Source: JBBDRJ01 sp963766295
Lineage (GTDB): Bacteria; Actinomycetota; JAICYB01
Assembly (NCBI GenBank): GCA_963766295.1
Contig: CAVXYW010000001.1
Span: 434,001-498,000 of the forward strand
Reading direction: 5' to 3'
DNA length: 64,000 nt
The number at the start of each line of letters is the position of its first letter. Position 1 is the first letter of the stretch. Below the pieces are notes generated by a model. The model saw only the letters and a program-made list of their open reading frames with translations. It was not told the origin of the DNA and did not search any database. Both the position numbers and the translations under genes were made by a program. This document shows positions 19,734 through 28,360 of this stretch, one piece after another.

Positions 19734-20760
19734 ATGACGCTGGACGGCGCCAAGATCGCAGTCCTGATACCTGCGTACAACGAGTCGAAGCAGGTCGGCT
19801 CGGTGCTTGCCAGCCTGCCGAAGTACGTGGACGAGGTGTTGGTTGTCGATGACGGAAGCACCGACAGCACTTCTGATGTCGTACGCAAGTTGCCGTGACG
19901 ACCCGCGGATAGAGCTGGTTCGCTTCGAGCGGAATCGCGGCGTCGGTGCGGCGCTGGCCGAGGGATACATCTGGGCGCGCGACAAAAGATTCGACGTCAC
20001 GATCTCCGTCGATGCCGACGGTCAGATGGACTGGGAAGACATGGAGCGTTTGATCCGGCCGATCGCAGACGGACGAGCCGACTTCAGCAAAGGCAACAGG
20101 CTTCTGTTCCCCAGGGACTGGCCACTAATCCCGAAGATGCGCCTTCTGGGCAACGCCATACTCAGCCTGCTGACAAAGATCGCCTCCGGTTATTGGTCGG
20201 TGGCCGACTCACAGTCAGGCTACGTCGCCTGTTCTCGCTATGCACTCGACAACATCGAGTGGGAGCGTTTGTACAAGTCCTACGGACGCGAGAACGACAT
20301 GCTCATCCGAGCGAATGTCGCGGGCTGCCGTGTTGCAGACATACCGGTTCGTCCTGTTTACGGCGTTGGTGAGAAATCGACCATGAACGCGTTCAGCGTT
20401 TTCGTGCGCATAGCCTTCTTGCTCTTCCGCCGGTTCTGGTGGCGTTTGTTCCACCGTTACGTGCTTCGCGAGTTCCACCCGCTGGTGCTCTTTTACATGC
20501 TCGCCATCGTCGCGAGTGTGGCGGATCTCGGCATGATCACTTATCTCGCCCTCCGCTGGCTGGACACCGGGCTGATACCGACGTTGCCCGCGCTGGCAGC
20601 AACCTTCCTCGCCGTGACGGCGCTCAATTCCCTGTTCTTTGCCTTCTGGATGGACATGCAGGTCAACGAGCCGCTCGCCGTGCGTGTCCCTGAGTATTTC
20701 GAGATCCGCTCGGAGTTGTCCGAGGAAGATGCGGCTCGCGATCCCGACCGCCCCCACTGA
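19734..20760 (+). CDS. GT2 family glycosyltransferase, DPM1-like, with C-terminal membrane segments; one frameshift
   Basis: About 341 residues. ATG at 19734 follows the previous stop by one base. N-terminus IAVLIPAYNESKQVGSVLASL with VDDGSTDST, then after a one-base shift near 19895 ELVRFERNRGVGAALAEGY and the catalytic VDADGQMDWEDM, matching polyprenol-phosphate sugar transferases. Two membrane helices (LVLFYMLAIVASVADLGMI and a later one) close the protein. Likely loads a sugar on a polyprenyl phosphate for the GT-C-like membrane proteins flanking it. Confidence 0.83.
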
Positions 20761-20832
20761 GGCAAAGCACGGAGCGGGACAGGCTAGAATGCCCACTTCC
20801 ACCGCGAGAACGCGACCAAACAGGAGGACCCA

Positions 20833-21429
20833 GTGAGCTCGAGTTCGGCCCATAACCCGCCACCGAAGAGCCGCCGTCGCAGCGTCAAGGCCGCAATCGG
20901 AATGGCCGTCGTCGCCCTGGCCCTATTGGCCGGCACGGCCTGCGGAGGCAAGTCCGAGGCGGAACTCGCCAACGACCTGATAGCCAAGGGCCTAGAGGCA
21001 AACCGGGACAACAAGCTGGCCGAGGCAGCCAGGTTCTACCGCCAAGCGCTGGTCCACGACCCGGAGAACAAGTTCGCCTACTACAACCTCGGTTTCATCG
21101 ACCAGAGCGCGGGACGCCCCCGCACCGCCGAGTTCAAGTATCGGCTTTCACTCGAGTCCGACCCCCGTTTCGCGCCGGCGCTCTTCAACCTGGCCACGAT
21201 CCTGACCTCAACCGACCAGGACGCCGCCGTTGAGATGTACGAGGATCTGCTCGAGATCCAGCCGGACAACGCCGCTGCTCATCTGAACCTGGGATTCGTG
21301 CTGCGCGAGCAGGGGGACAACACTCGAGCTGAACGGGAATTCGATCGGGCCGTCGCCCTCGAGCCGAGCCTCCAGGAGCGCGTCGATGCCGCAGAAGAGG
21401 CCGGGCCGGACGAGCCCCAGAATCCCTAG
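20833..21429 (+). CDS. TPR-repeat lipoprotein
   Basis: 198 residues. GTG at 20833 preceded by AGGAGG at 20822-20827. A basic N-terminus, hydrophobic helix and lipobox LAGTAC give a lipid-anchored extracytoplasmic protein with modified Cys near residue 37. Four TPR units follow (AARFYRQALVHDPENKFAYYNLG, FKYRLSLESDPRFAPALFNLA, EMYEDLLEIQPDNAAAHLNLG, EREFDRAVALEPS are scaffolds seen across about 55-180). A likely -10, TAGAAT, lies at 20785-20790. It may scaffold the adjacent glycan enzymes. Confidence 0.85.
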   Translation: MSSSSAHNPPPKSRRRSVKAAIGMAVVALALLAGTACGGKSEAELANDLIAKGLEANRDNKLAEAARFYRQALVHDPENKFAYYNLGFIDQSAGRPRTAEFKYRLSLESDPRFAPALFNLATILTSTDQDAAVEMYEDLLEIQPDNAAAHLNLGFVLREQGDNTRAEREFDRAVALEPSLQERVDAAEEAGPDEPQNP

Positions 21430-21438
21430 GCCGGGCGC

Positions 21439-23658
21439 TTGACGGGAGGCGTCGAGGCTTCCTCGGCGACGCAGGATGCGGAGCCGGACGGAAGGTCCCG
21501 GCTGCCTCCATCGCTGCTTCTAGCTCTGCCGGTAGCTTTCAACCTCTGGTTCCTGCGGGCCGAAGTACGTGTGGTCGAGAACCTGAACGACGGTTCCGTC
21601 CATGCCGCCTACATCCGGTGGGCCGGACGGGCGTTTTCCTCTTGGCGTCTGCCGCTGGACGGATGGTTCCCGTTCCTCACGACGGGCGCGCCCGCCTTCC
21701 ACGAAACATCCAGCTTCCCGCATATCGTCACGGGCTTCTTCGGGCGCTTCATAGGCGGAGATCGCGCTTACTCCCTGTCTCTGTATCTGCTGCTGGCTCT
21801 TTGGCCGTTGGCGGTCTACCTGGGTGCCCGACTCCTGGGCTGGCGAGTACGTGCGGCCTTGTCTGCGGCGGTCGTGGCCTCGCTCATCGCGTCCACCGCG
21901 GGCTACGGCTACGAGTTCGGCAGCTACACCTTCTCCGGGCTCGGGCTCTGGAGCCAGCTCTGGGGGATGTGGCTCCTTCCGATATCCCTGGGTCTGACGT
22001 GGCGCGCCGTCGACCGGGGCCGAACACCGGTCTTGGCTGCGTTGGTGCTATCGCTGACGGTCGTTTCTCACTTCCTGACCGGGTACTTCGCCTTCCTCGC
22101 GCTCGCCATCTGGGTCATCGTGCGAGGACGCCGCGAGATCGGGCGCCGGCTGGGCCGAGCGGCCGGCGTGGGCTTGGGGGCGCTGGCGGCGAGCGCCTGG
22201 CTCCTGATCCCGGCTCTGATCGATCGGAAATGGGTGGCCGGTCCACTGTTCAGCGAGGCCAATCAGTACATCCGAGACTCGCACGGCCTGCGCAAGGTGC
22301 TCGGCTGGCTGTTCACGGGCAAGCTCTTCGACGCCGGGTTCCAGTCGTCGAGGTTCCCGGTAATAACCATCCTGGTGGTCACCGGCATCGTGATGTGCCT
22401 GATTCGCTTCAAGCAGGACGTTCGCTATCGAGCCCTACTCGGAGTCTTTGCGTTGTCGCTCGTGCTCTATGCCGGACTGCCGACCTTTGGCTTTGTCCTG
22501 GATCTCCTACCCGCGTCCGACAGTCTTCTCTTCCACCAAAACATCGTGGCCGTACACATGACCGGTCTCTTGCTGGCCGGAGTGGGCGGAAGCTTCTTGT
22601 TCAACCTGCTAATGGGAGTAGTTCGATCGACGATCCGGCTTCGGCCGGTCGTGGCGGCGGCGGTCGCAGGGGTCCTGGTCTTCGGAGCACTGTCGCCGGC
22701 CTGGATCGAACGAGCTCGGTACGCACGGTACGCATCGGGAAGGATCGCCGACCAGGAACTAGCGGAGCTCAACGATGGCGGAGCCAGGACGGGCCTCATA
22801 GAGCTCGCTAAGAATCTTGGTAATGGACGCATCCATGCCGGCCTGCCCAGCAACGCGGGTCGTTCATACGTCGTCGGGCACGTCCCGACGTATTCGTCGT
22901 TGCTCAATCACGATGCAGACGGTGTCGGCTTCACATATCGCGTTCCGTCGCTCCTGACCAACGTCGAGCCTTACCTGTTCGACCGGAACGGGTTTCAGTT
23001 GAACGCTTTCGGCATCAGATATCTGCTCCTGCGGCGGGGTCAGTCGCCGCCGGTAACAGCCGACCCGATCGAAAGCCGTGGTTCGCATGCGTTGTGGGAG
23101 GTTCCGACATCGGGATACATCTCCCTCGTAGACACGATCGAGCCCGTGAGGGTCTCGACGGATCGCGAGATCGTGGATGCCTTCGCGAAGTTCCTCTTCT
23201 CCCGCGGAATAAGGCAGGGTCTATATCCGACGGTGGCCCTCCGTGGCTCAGCCGCCGGACGACCGACCGCTTCCAGCTCCGATCCACCAACCGGATCGCC
23301 TGGGTCGGTAACTCCGGTGGAGTACCGTCCCAACAACGGAGTTTTCCGCGTGCAAGTGGAAGCGGCACGCTCCGCTGCAGTGGTCCTGAAGTCCTCCTAC
23401 CACGGTCGCTGGAAAGTGACCGTCGACGGGCGCCAAGCGTCCAAGTACATGGTCGCCCCGGGCTTCCCGGCCGTCACGGTCAACGAGGGTGTGCACACCG
23501 TTGAGTTCCGGTATGTCCCGGTCGGCTTCTATCCGATCCTCTTCGCGGTCGGCGTGCTGGGGCTCGTCGTGCTCTACCTGGGTACTAACTCCAAAATGCG
23601 AAGTCGTCGTGCGAGAAGGACAGACGCCACTAACGAAGCCGGACTTGCTAGCAACTGA
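21439..23658 (+). CDS. Large polytopic membrane protein, PTPS-related/YfhO-like (copy B)
   Basis: 739 residues from TTG at 21439, nine bases after the TPR gene. Same architecture as copy A: about ten helices up to residue 420, then a globular domain and a last helix (YPILFAVGVLGLVVLYLG). Shared blocks with copy A: NLNDGSVHAAYIRWAGRAF, DGWFPFLTTGAPAFHET, WSQLWGMWLLPISLG, GWLFTGKLFDAG, VVLKSSYHGRWKVTVDG. A tandem duplication that has diverged strongly. Likely a membrane glycosyltransferase using polyprenyl-phosphate sugars; acceptor unknown. Confidence 0.78.
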   Translation: MTGGVEASSATQDAEPDGRSRLPPSLLLALPVAFNLWFLRAEVRVVENLNDGSVHAAYIRWAGRAFSSWRLPLDGWFPFLTTGAPAFHETSSFPHIVTGFFGRFIGGDRAYSLSLYLLLALWPLAVYLGARLLGWRVRAALSAAVVASLIASTAGYGYEFGSYTFSGLGLWSQLWGMWLLPISLGLTWRAVDRGRTPVLAALVLSLTVVSHFLTGYFAFLALAIWVIVRGRREIGRRLGRAAGVGLGALAASAWLLIPALIDRKWVAGPLFSEANQYIRDSHGLRKVLGWLFTGKLFDAGFQSSRFPVITILVVTGIVMCLIRFKQDVRYRALLGVFALSLVLYAGLPTFGFVLDLLPASDSLLFHQNIVAVHMTGLLLAGVGGSFLFNLLMGVVRSTIRLRPVVAAAVAGVLVFGALSPAWIERARYARYASGRIADQELAELNDGGARTGLIELAKNLGNGRIHAGLPSNAGRSYVVGHVPTYSSLLNHDADGVGFTYRVPSLLTNVEPYLFDRNGFQLNAFGIRYLLLRRGQSPPVTADPIESRGSHALWEVPTSGYISLVDTIEPVRVSTDREIVDAFAKFLFSRGIRQGLYPTVALRGSAAGRPTASSSDPPTGSPGSVTPVEYRPNNGVFRVQVEAARSAAVVLKSSYHGRWKVTVDGRQASKYMVAPGFPAVTVNEGVHTVEFRYVPVGFYPILFAVGVLGLVVLYLGTNSKMRSRRARRTDATNEAGLASN

Positions 23659-23673
23659 AGCCCTGCTTAGCGG

Positions 23674-24250
23674 CTAGGGACCAACCGGACCGAGCGGCCC
23701 GATCAGGTCGGCCGCATAAGGCCCGAGGTTCGAAAAACCGGCTCGTGCCGACGGGCCCGGACCCGCATCCTCGACCTGGAGGGCGATTGCCGGTCCTACA
23801 GGCCCACCCGGCCCCGACGGATCGGGAGCAGGGGCCGAGGCCGGGAATGTCGCATTGAGCTCGGCACCGATCGAGGGAGAGCTAGCGAACGTCGTTTGAT
23901 CTTGCTCGATGCCGTCCTCTCGTGTGCCCCCGGTCGAAACCTGCCCAACAGTGATGGACATGCTGTTCAGGCCGCTCACGTCGCCCGTTTCTGCGTCGGA
24001 ATTCTCGGAGATGTTCGTTGCATTGATACTCACGTTTCCGTCGGAGACGACGGCTATACACCTGCCCGCCGGAGACGGCGTCGCCACTTGCCGCCGAGCC
24101 CTCTTGAACGATGTCGGCGACGTTGTCGCCGTCTTGAACGTTCTGCGCGCGTGCGGGCTGGACAACGGCTGAGATAACCAGAAAAGCGATGGCGAGCGCG
24201 TAGGTGACGCGCACGGCCTTGGTTTGCGTAGCGACGCTTGGCAACCTCAT
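23674..24250 (-). CDS. Secreted SGD-module protein with short Gly-Pro-rich tail, one frameshift
   Basis: About 190 residues from ATG at 24250. A signal peptide (VTYALAIAFLVISAVVQPARAQ) precedes one copy of a module also found in the next gene upstream: DGDN, SGDAVSGGQV, then VSINATNISENSDAETGD and MSITVGQV. A shift near 24052 separates the two halves; one base restores it. The C-terminal half has short GPGGPVGP and GPLGPVGP pieces rather than a full collagen run. Downstream of the large collagen-like gene on the same strand, 85 bases apart; possibly a minor partner of the same fibre. Confidence 0.68.
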
Positions 24251-24335
24251 CGACCTGATCTCACCCCGCCCCGCCCAATCCAGCTGGGCCGAGCGCTCCT
24301 TTCCAGCTCGGAGCGCTCGCCCCGCTAGACGATTC

Positions 24336-26858
24336 TTACGGGAACGGAACCGGTGGACCTTCGAAGCAGATCTGATCGAACGGACCGGGCCCGAAGATAA
24401 GGCAGTTGAATCCGCTAGGACCAGTCGGGCCAACGGCTCCGGTGGCTCCGGTGGCTCCGGTTTCTCCGGTCGGTCCAGTTATGCCGGTCGCGCCGGATGG
24501 TCCCGCAGGTCCGTCCGGACCCGTGGCGCCGGTGGGTCCGGTGTCACCTGTCGGTCCGGTTATGCCGGTGCCGCCCGTGGGTCCGATAGGACCGGTCGGG
24601 CCGATACCAGTCGGGCCGGTAGGTCCGGTTGCTCCAGTCGGTCCAGAGTCACCGGTCGGGCCGGGAATCTCAGGACCGGTCGGGCCATCGGGACCCGTGT
24701 CGCCGGTGGGACCAGTCGGGCCGCTTGCGCCGTCGGGACCAGTCGGGCCATCGGGGCCGCTGAGACCCGTGGGACCGATGTCACCTTGCGGACCCTGAGG
24801 TCCGGTAGGTCCGTCGGGGCCGGTCGGGCCCTGCGGGCCTTCAGCCAGCGTTCCGACCTGAACATCCGTCAGTGAATTCGTGAGCTCCAGGTCACCGGAC
24901 TCAGCATCGGCGTCGACCGAGGTGTTGCTCACGGAGACGTCGGCAGCGCCGACACCCGCAAGGCCAACCACGTTCGAGCCGGCGACGGCGTCGCCGCCGC
25001 TCAACTGTGCGTCCTGATCCCAGTCCATCTCGTTGTCGCCGTCCTGGATGATGAAAGCCGTTGCCGGGCCGGTGATATCGGCAGCCTCGGCTCCGCCCTC
25101 TCCGTCCTCGGCGGACTCGCCACCGATGTCGGCAGCGCCCGCGTCCTCAGCCGCAACTGCGGCCGAGTCGGCGCCGGCTGGGCCGATTGGGCCCCCACCA
25201 AGTGGCACGAATACCGTGCCGGTCGCGCCTGTCGGACCCGTGTCACCTGTGGCTCCGGTGGCTCCGGTGTCTCCGGTCGGGCCGGTCGGCTCAAGGCCGG
25301 TCGGTCCGTCCGGACCTGTGTCGCCGGTGGGACCGGTAGCGCCCGTACCGCCTGTGGGACCGGTGGGAGCAAGACCCGTCGGGCCAGTGTCGCCGGTCGG
25401 GCCTGTGTCACCCGTGGGTCCGGTGGGGCCAGTGGGGCCTTCGATCTCGGGACCGGTGGCGCCGGTTGGGCCGGTTCCGGCAGTGGGTCCAGTTCCACCG
25501 GTCGGTCCAGTGGGTCCGGTGATCTCAGGACCGGTGACGCCGGTCGGGCCGACATCACCCTGGGGCCCGGTTTGGCCGGTCAGGCCAGTGATACCGAGCG
25601 GGCCCTGTGGTCCTTGGATACCAGTCGGTCCGGTCGGGCCCTGAACGATCAGGTTCCCAACGCGGATGTTGCTGATGTCGTTGAAGACTTCGATGTCACC
25701 GGACTCCGCGTCGGAGTCGGTGGAGTTGTTGGAGACGTCGATGACCGTCGGTCCACCACTCTGAACCGAGCCGACCACGTTGGCTCCGGCAATCGCGTCG
25801 CCACCTGCGGCGACCACGTTCTGGTTGAGCTCCAACACGTTGTCGCCGGAGTGGACGATGAAGCCGGTTACTCCGCCGGAGATGTCCTCGGCTGCGGCTT
25901 CCGCACCGCCGTCACCCTCACCGCCGTCACCAAAAGTCTCGTCGTCTACGGGGGCGGGGCCGGCAGCGTCCTCGGCACCACCCGCCGCGCCGTCGGTGGA
26001 CGTGATGTTGAGGTCCTCAGAGGGAGGCGCGTTGGCGATGAGGCAGAGGATGTCCGTGGGGACTGGACAGAAACCCTGCGGGCCGGTCGCTCCGGTCGCT
26101 CCGGTCGCACCCGTGGGGCCAGTGTCGCCGGTCGGGCCGACTCCGCCGGTTGGGCCTGTGGCGCCAGTTCCACCGGTCGGGCCGTCAGGGCCTGGTGCGC
26201 CTGTTTCGCCGGTTGGGCCTGTTTCGGCCGTCGGGCCTGTCGGGCCTGTTGCGCCGGTCGGGCCATCGGGGCCAGTAGGACCGGTAGGACCGGTGTCACC
26301 GGTGTCGGCTGTGGGGCCGGTTGGGCCGGTCGGGCCGCTATCGCCTGTGGGGCCTTCGGGGCCAACGGGGCCACTGGGGCCGGTGTCAGCTGTGGGGCCG
26401 GACGGGCCGGTATCGCCCACCGGGCCTTCGGGACCGAAGGGGCCAAGAGGACCGGTTGGGCCGGTGATGCCGATCGGGCCCTGTGGGCCGGGGGGCCCTG
26501 TCGGCTGTTCGGTCTGCTCGCCGACGTGGATGTCGGAGATCGTGTTCTCAGCCTCGATGTCGCCGGATTCGGCGCTCGAGTCGCGAGAGTTGTTCTCGAC
26601 GTTGATCGAGGTGTCGCCTTGGCCGGCCGAGCCAACGACGTTTCCGCCAGCCACCGCGTCTCCACCCTGGAGATCGCCGGACTGACCGCCTTCGAGCTCG
26701 TTGTTACCGGCCTGGATGGCGTCGGCGTTAGCCGGCCCCTCGATGTCCTCGCCGGCTCGGGCGTACCCGCCCAACGCGCCGGCTACCAACAGCGGAACAA
26801 AAAGAAGGGCGAGCTTTCGCCGCCCTGGAAGAACACGCCTAATTTGGCCCACGGTCAC
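24336..26858 (-). CDS. Secreted collagen-like protein with three SGD modules
   Basis: 840 residues, intact. Signal peptide about 1-36 (LALLFVPLLVAGALGGYARA). Three copies of a roughly 70-residue module at about 45-115, 335-410 and 600-675 share GGDAVAGxNVVG and VxNxSxDxxAESGDxE; each is followed by a collagen-like Gly-X-Y tract dominated by GPTGPTGDTGPTG. Tracts end in Cys-containing caps (GFCPVPTDILCL near 265; FNCLIFGPGPFDQICF at the C-terminus) that could crosslink chains. Bacterial collagens trimerise at the surface; the modules are probably trimerisation or adhesion heads, which is inference. Plus-strand frames here are mirror artefacts. Confidence 0.85.
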   Translation of the reverse strand: MTVGQIRRVLPGRRKLALLFVPLLVAGALGGYARAGEDIEGPANADAIQAGNNELEGGQSGDLQGGDAVAGGNVVGSAGQGDTSINVENNSRDSSAESGDIEAENTISDIHVGEQTEQPTGPPGPQGPIGITGPTGPLGPFGPEGPVGDTGPSGPTADTGPSGPVGPEGPTGDSGPTGPTGPTADTGDTGPTGPTGPDGPTGATGPTGPTAETGPTGETGAPGPDGPTGGTGATGPTGGVGPTGDTGPTGATGATGATGPQGFCPVPTDILCLIANAPPSEDLNITSTDGAAGGAEDAAGPAPVDDETFGDGGEGDGGAEAAAEDISGGVTGFIVHSGDNVLELNQNVVAAGGDAIAGANVVGSVQSGGPTVIDVSNNSTDSDAESGDIEVFNDISNIRVGNLIVQGPTGPTGIQGPQGPLGITGLTGQTGPQGDVGPTGVTGPEITGPTGPTGGTGPTAGTGPTGATGPEIEGPTGPTGPTGDTGPTGDTGPTGLAPTGPTGGTGATGPTGDTGPDGPTGLEPTGPTGDTGATGATGDTGPTGATGTVFVPLGGGPIGPAGADSAAVAAEDAGAADIGGESAEDGEGGAEAADITGPATAFIIQDGDNEMDWDQDAQLSGGDAVAGSNVVGLAGVGAADVSVSNTSVDADAESGDLELTNSLTDVQVGTLAEGPQGPTGPDGPTGPQGPQGDIGPTGLSGPDGPTGPDGASGPTGPTGDTGPDGPTGPEIPGPTGDSGPTGATGPTGPTGIGPTGPIGPTGGTGITGPTGDTGPTGATGPDGPAGPSGATGITGPTGETGATGATGAVGPTGPSGFNCLIFGPGPFDQICFEGPPVPFP

Positions 26859-27143
26859 CTACTCCTATGTCGGTTGCAATGACGGATACGCGTGCTGCGA
26901 AAGCTGGCCTATTAAAGATGGCGGCGCATACGGGTGTCAAGCTGCTTCAACCTTCGGGGTAAAAGCCCTGGTAGAGGCCCAGATTTGGCTCTTCCTAAAC
27001 GTCCTTTTTCAGACCTTTCATGACAGTTTCTGGACAAAAGGATTTCGATACCGAAATGTCCCATGTCATCCAGGGCGAGTAGCGCCGTGTTTGGCCAGGC
27101 AGCGGGCCGGTGTGCCATAACCTACGCATCCGTGCGAACCCTT
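26859..27143. other. Divergent intergenic region, less G+C-rich
   Basis: 285 bases separate the collagen-like gene (minus) from the PDZ-TPR gene (plus). The middle is visibly richer in A/T than its surroundings (for example TCCTAAACGTCCTTTTTCAG). It must hold both promoters; no convincing -35/-10 pair stands out. A perfect inverted repeat at 27042-27057 is listed separately. Confidence 0.6.
27042..27057. promoter_or_regulatory. Perfect inverted repeat, possible operator
   Basis: ATTTCG (27042-27047), spacer ATAC, CGAAAT (27052-27057). It lies 87 bases before the PDZ-TPR start in the divergent region, a usual position for a dimeric repressor site. No T-run follows, so it is not a terminator. 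Confidence 0.35.
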
Positions 27144-28187
27144 ATGACACGAAGCCGATATGTCGCCGCGTTGACGCTTCTTACCGTCGCGTCGGCCGCT
27201 TGCATCTTCAATCGCGGACCCGCGGCCGGAGTTAAGCCGCCGCCGGAGGCGGACCCGTCTTTGACGGCAAGGGTCGGGTTGATCGTCGCGAACAACACAC
27301 CTTCTTTTAGGCGCCTAATTGGCTCACCACGACAAAACGGACTTGTCGTTTTGTTCGTGCAGGATCGCGGTCCCGGTGATCGAGCCGGCATTGAAAGCGG
27401 CGATGTCATTACCGAGATCGACGGGGATTCTTCGACTAACGCCGAATACGGAGTCGTCCAACTCCGGTCGAAAGACGGTGCACGCCGACAGCTCACAGTT
27501 GTAAAGAACAACGGCGATCGCGAAAACGCAACGGTGCAGGCGCGCGTTCCCGGACGCGTTGACTTGGTTGACGTCTATTCAGGACTTATCGATAACGATC
27601 CGGACGATGCCGTGTTGCGCTATTTGCGTGCGCAAGCTAGACCCACGAGTGACTTCGATGAATCGGTGGACGATCTCGACCGCGCACTCGAGATCGATGA
27701 TGAGTTCGCGGAGGCCTTGATACTGCGGGCTGAGCGCCGTTGGACCCAGTCTCGCAACGCGTCCCGGTCCAACGACGAAAGAGAAACGCTTGTGGGCGAT
27801 GCGCTAACCGATTGGAGAGATGCGCTCGAGATCGAGGAAAACAACACTCGAGCGCTGGCCAGTGTGGCGCAAGCAAGTGCGGTCCTAAACCAGATTCCTT
27901 CAGCCAAGAACTTCGCGCAGAAAGCGCTGGACGTCGACGACCGCCTGCCAACTGCGCACTACGCACTCGGCCTTAGTGAGCTCGCCGAGCAGCACGATGC
28001 CGAAGCGGCCGAAGCTGCGCGCAGAGCGATCGAGCTCAATCCTTTTGACGTCCGCTTCTATGAATTGCTTGGCAGAACATTCAAGAGGCTCGATCGCGTG
28101 GACGACTGCCAGGAAACGATCGAAGCGATCCTCGGGTTGATAAACAGTTCGCAAGATCGGGCTCGTCTTCTCCGAACCTGCATCTAA
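27144..28187 (+). CDS. Lipoprotein with PDZ domain and TPR repeats
   Basis: 347 residues from ATG at 27144. Signal with lipobox (ALTLLTVASAAC, Cys about residue 20). Residues 45-130 are PDZ-like: NGLVVLFVQDRGPGDRAGIESGDVITEIDG followed by a strand-rich part, with a carboxylate-binding loop GLVVL. Residues 150-340 hold TPR units (DLDRALEIDDEFAEALILRA, DWRDALEIEENNTRALASVA, KALDVDDRLPTAHYALGL, RRAIELNPFDVRFYELLG). No protease triad, so a scaffold. The longer start at 27063 adds a segment without signal character. Next to secreted repeat proteins, it may help their assembly. Confidence 0.82.
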   Translation: MTRSRYVAALTLLTVASAACIFNRGPAAGVKPPPEADPSLTARVGLIVANNTPSFRRLIGSPRQNGLVVLFVQDRGPGDRAGIESGDVITEIDGDSSTNAEYGVVQLRSKDGARRQLTVVKNNGDRENATVQARVPGRVDLVDVYSGLIDNDPDDAVLRYLRAQARPTSDFDESVDDLDRALEIDDEFAEALILRAERRWTQSRNASRSNDERETLVGDALTDWRDALEIEENNTRALASVAQASAVLNQIPSAKNFAQKALDVDDRLPTAHYALGLSELAEQHDAEAAEAARRAIELNPFDVRFYELLGRTFKRLDRVDDCQETIEAILGLINSSQDRARLLRTCI

Positions 28188-28248
28188 GTAACGAAAGCGT
28201 CTGACGTAGTCGCGAGCGCATCGCGCGTTCGAGAGTTCGGAATGCTCG

Positions 28249-28282
28249 GTGCGTGTAACGGGTACGTGCGTGTAACGGGTAC
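28249..28282 (+). repeat. Perfect 17-bp tandem repeat upstream of the Pro/Ala/Gln-rich gene
   Basis: GTGCGTGTAACGGGTAC occurs twice head to tail (28249-28265, 28266-28282), about 80 bases before the likely start of the next gene. Placement fits a regulator binding site; a replication slip is the simple alternative. Confidence 0.7.
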
Positions 28283-28360
28283 GTTTTCGCTGTTCTGGCT
28301 GGACACCGTCAGCGGCGCCGTGCATCGTTGGAGCCGACCCGGGCACGAGGAGGCGTTTCG

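Noticed and set aside
24406..26685. Plus-strand frames rich in GPVGPVSPVG opposite the collagen-like gene
   Set aside because: A Gly-Pro-rich strand gives a collagen-like antisense reading automatically. The minus frame has the signal peptide and the ordered modules.
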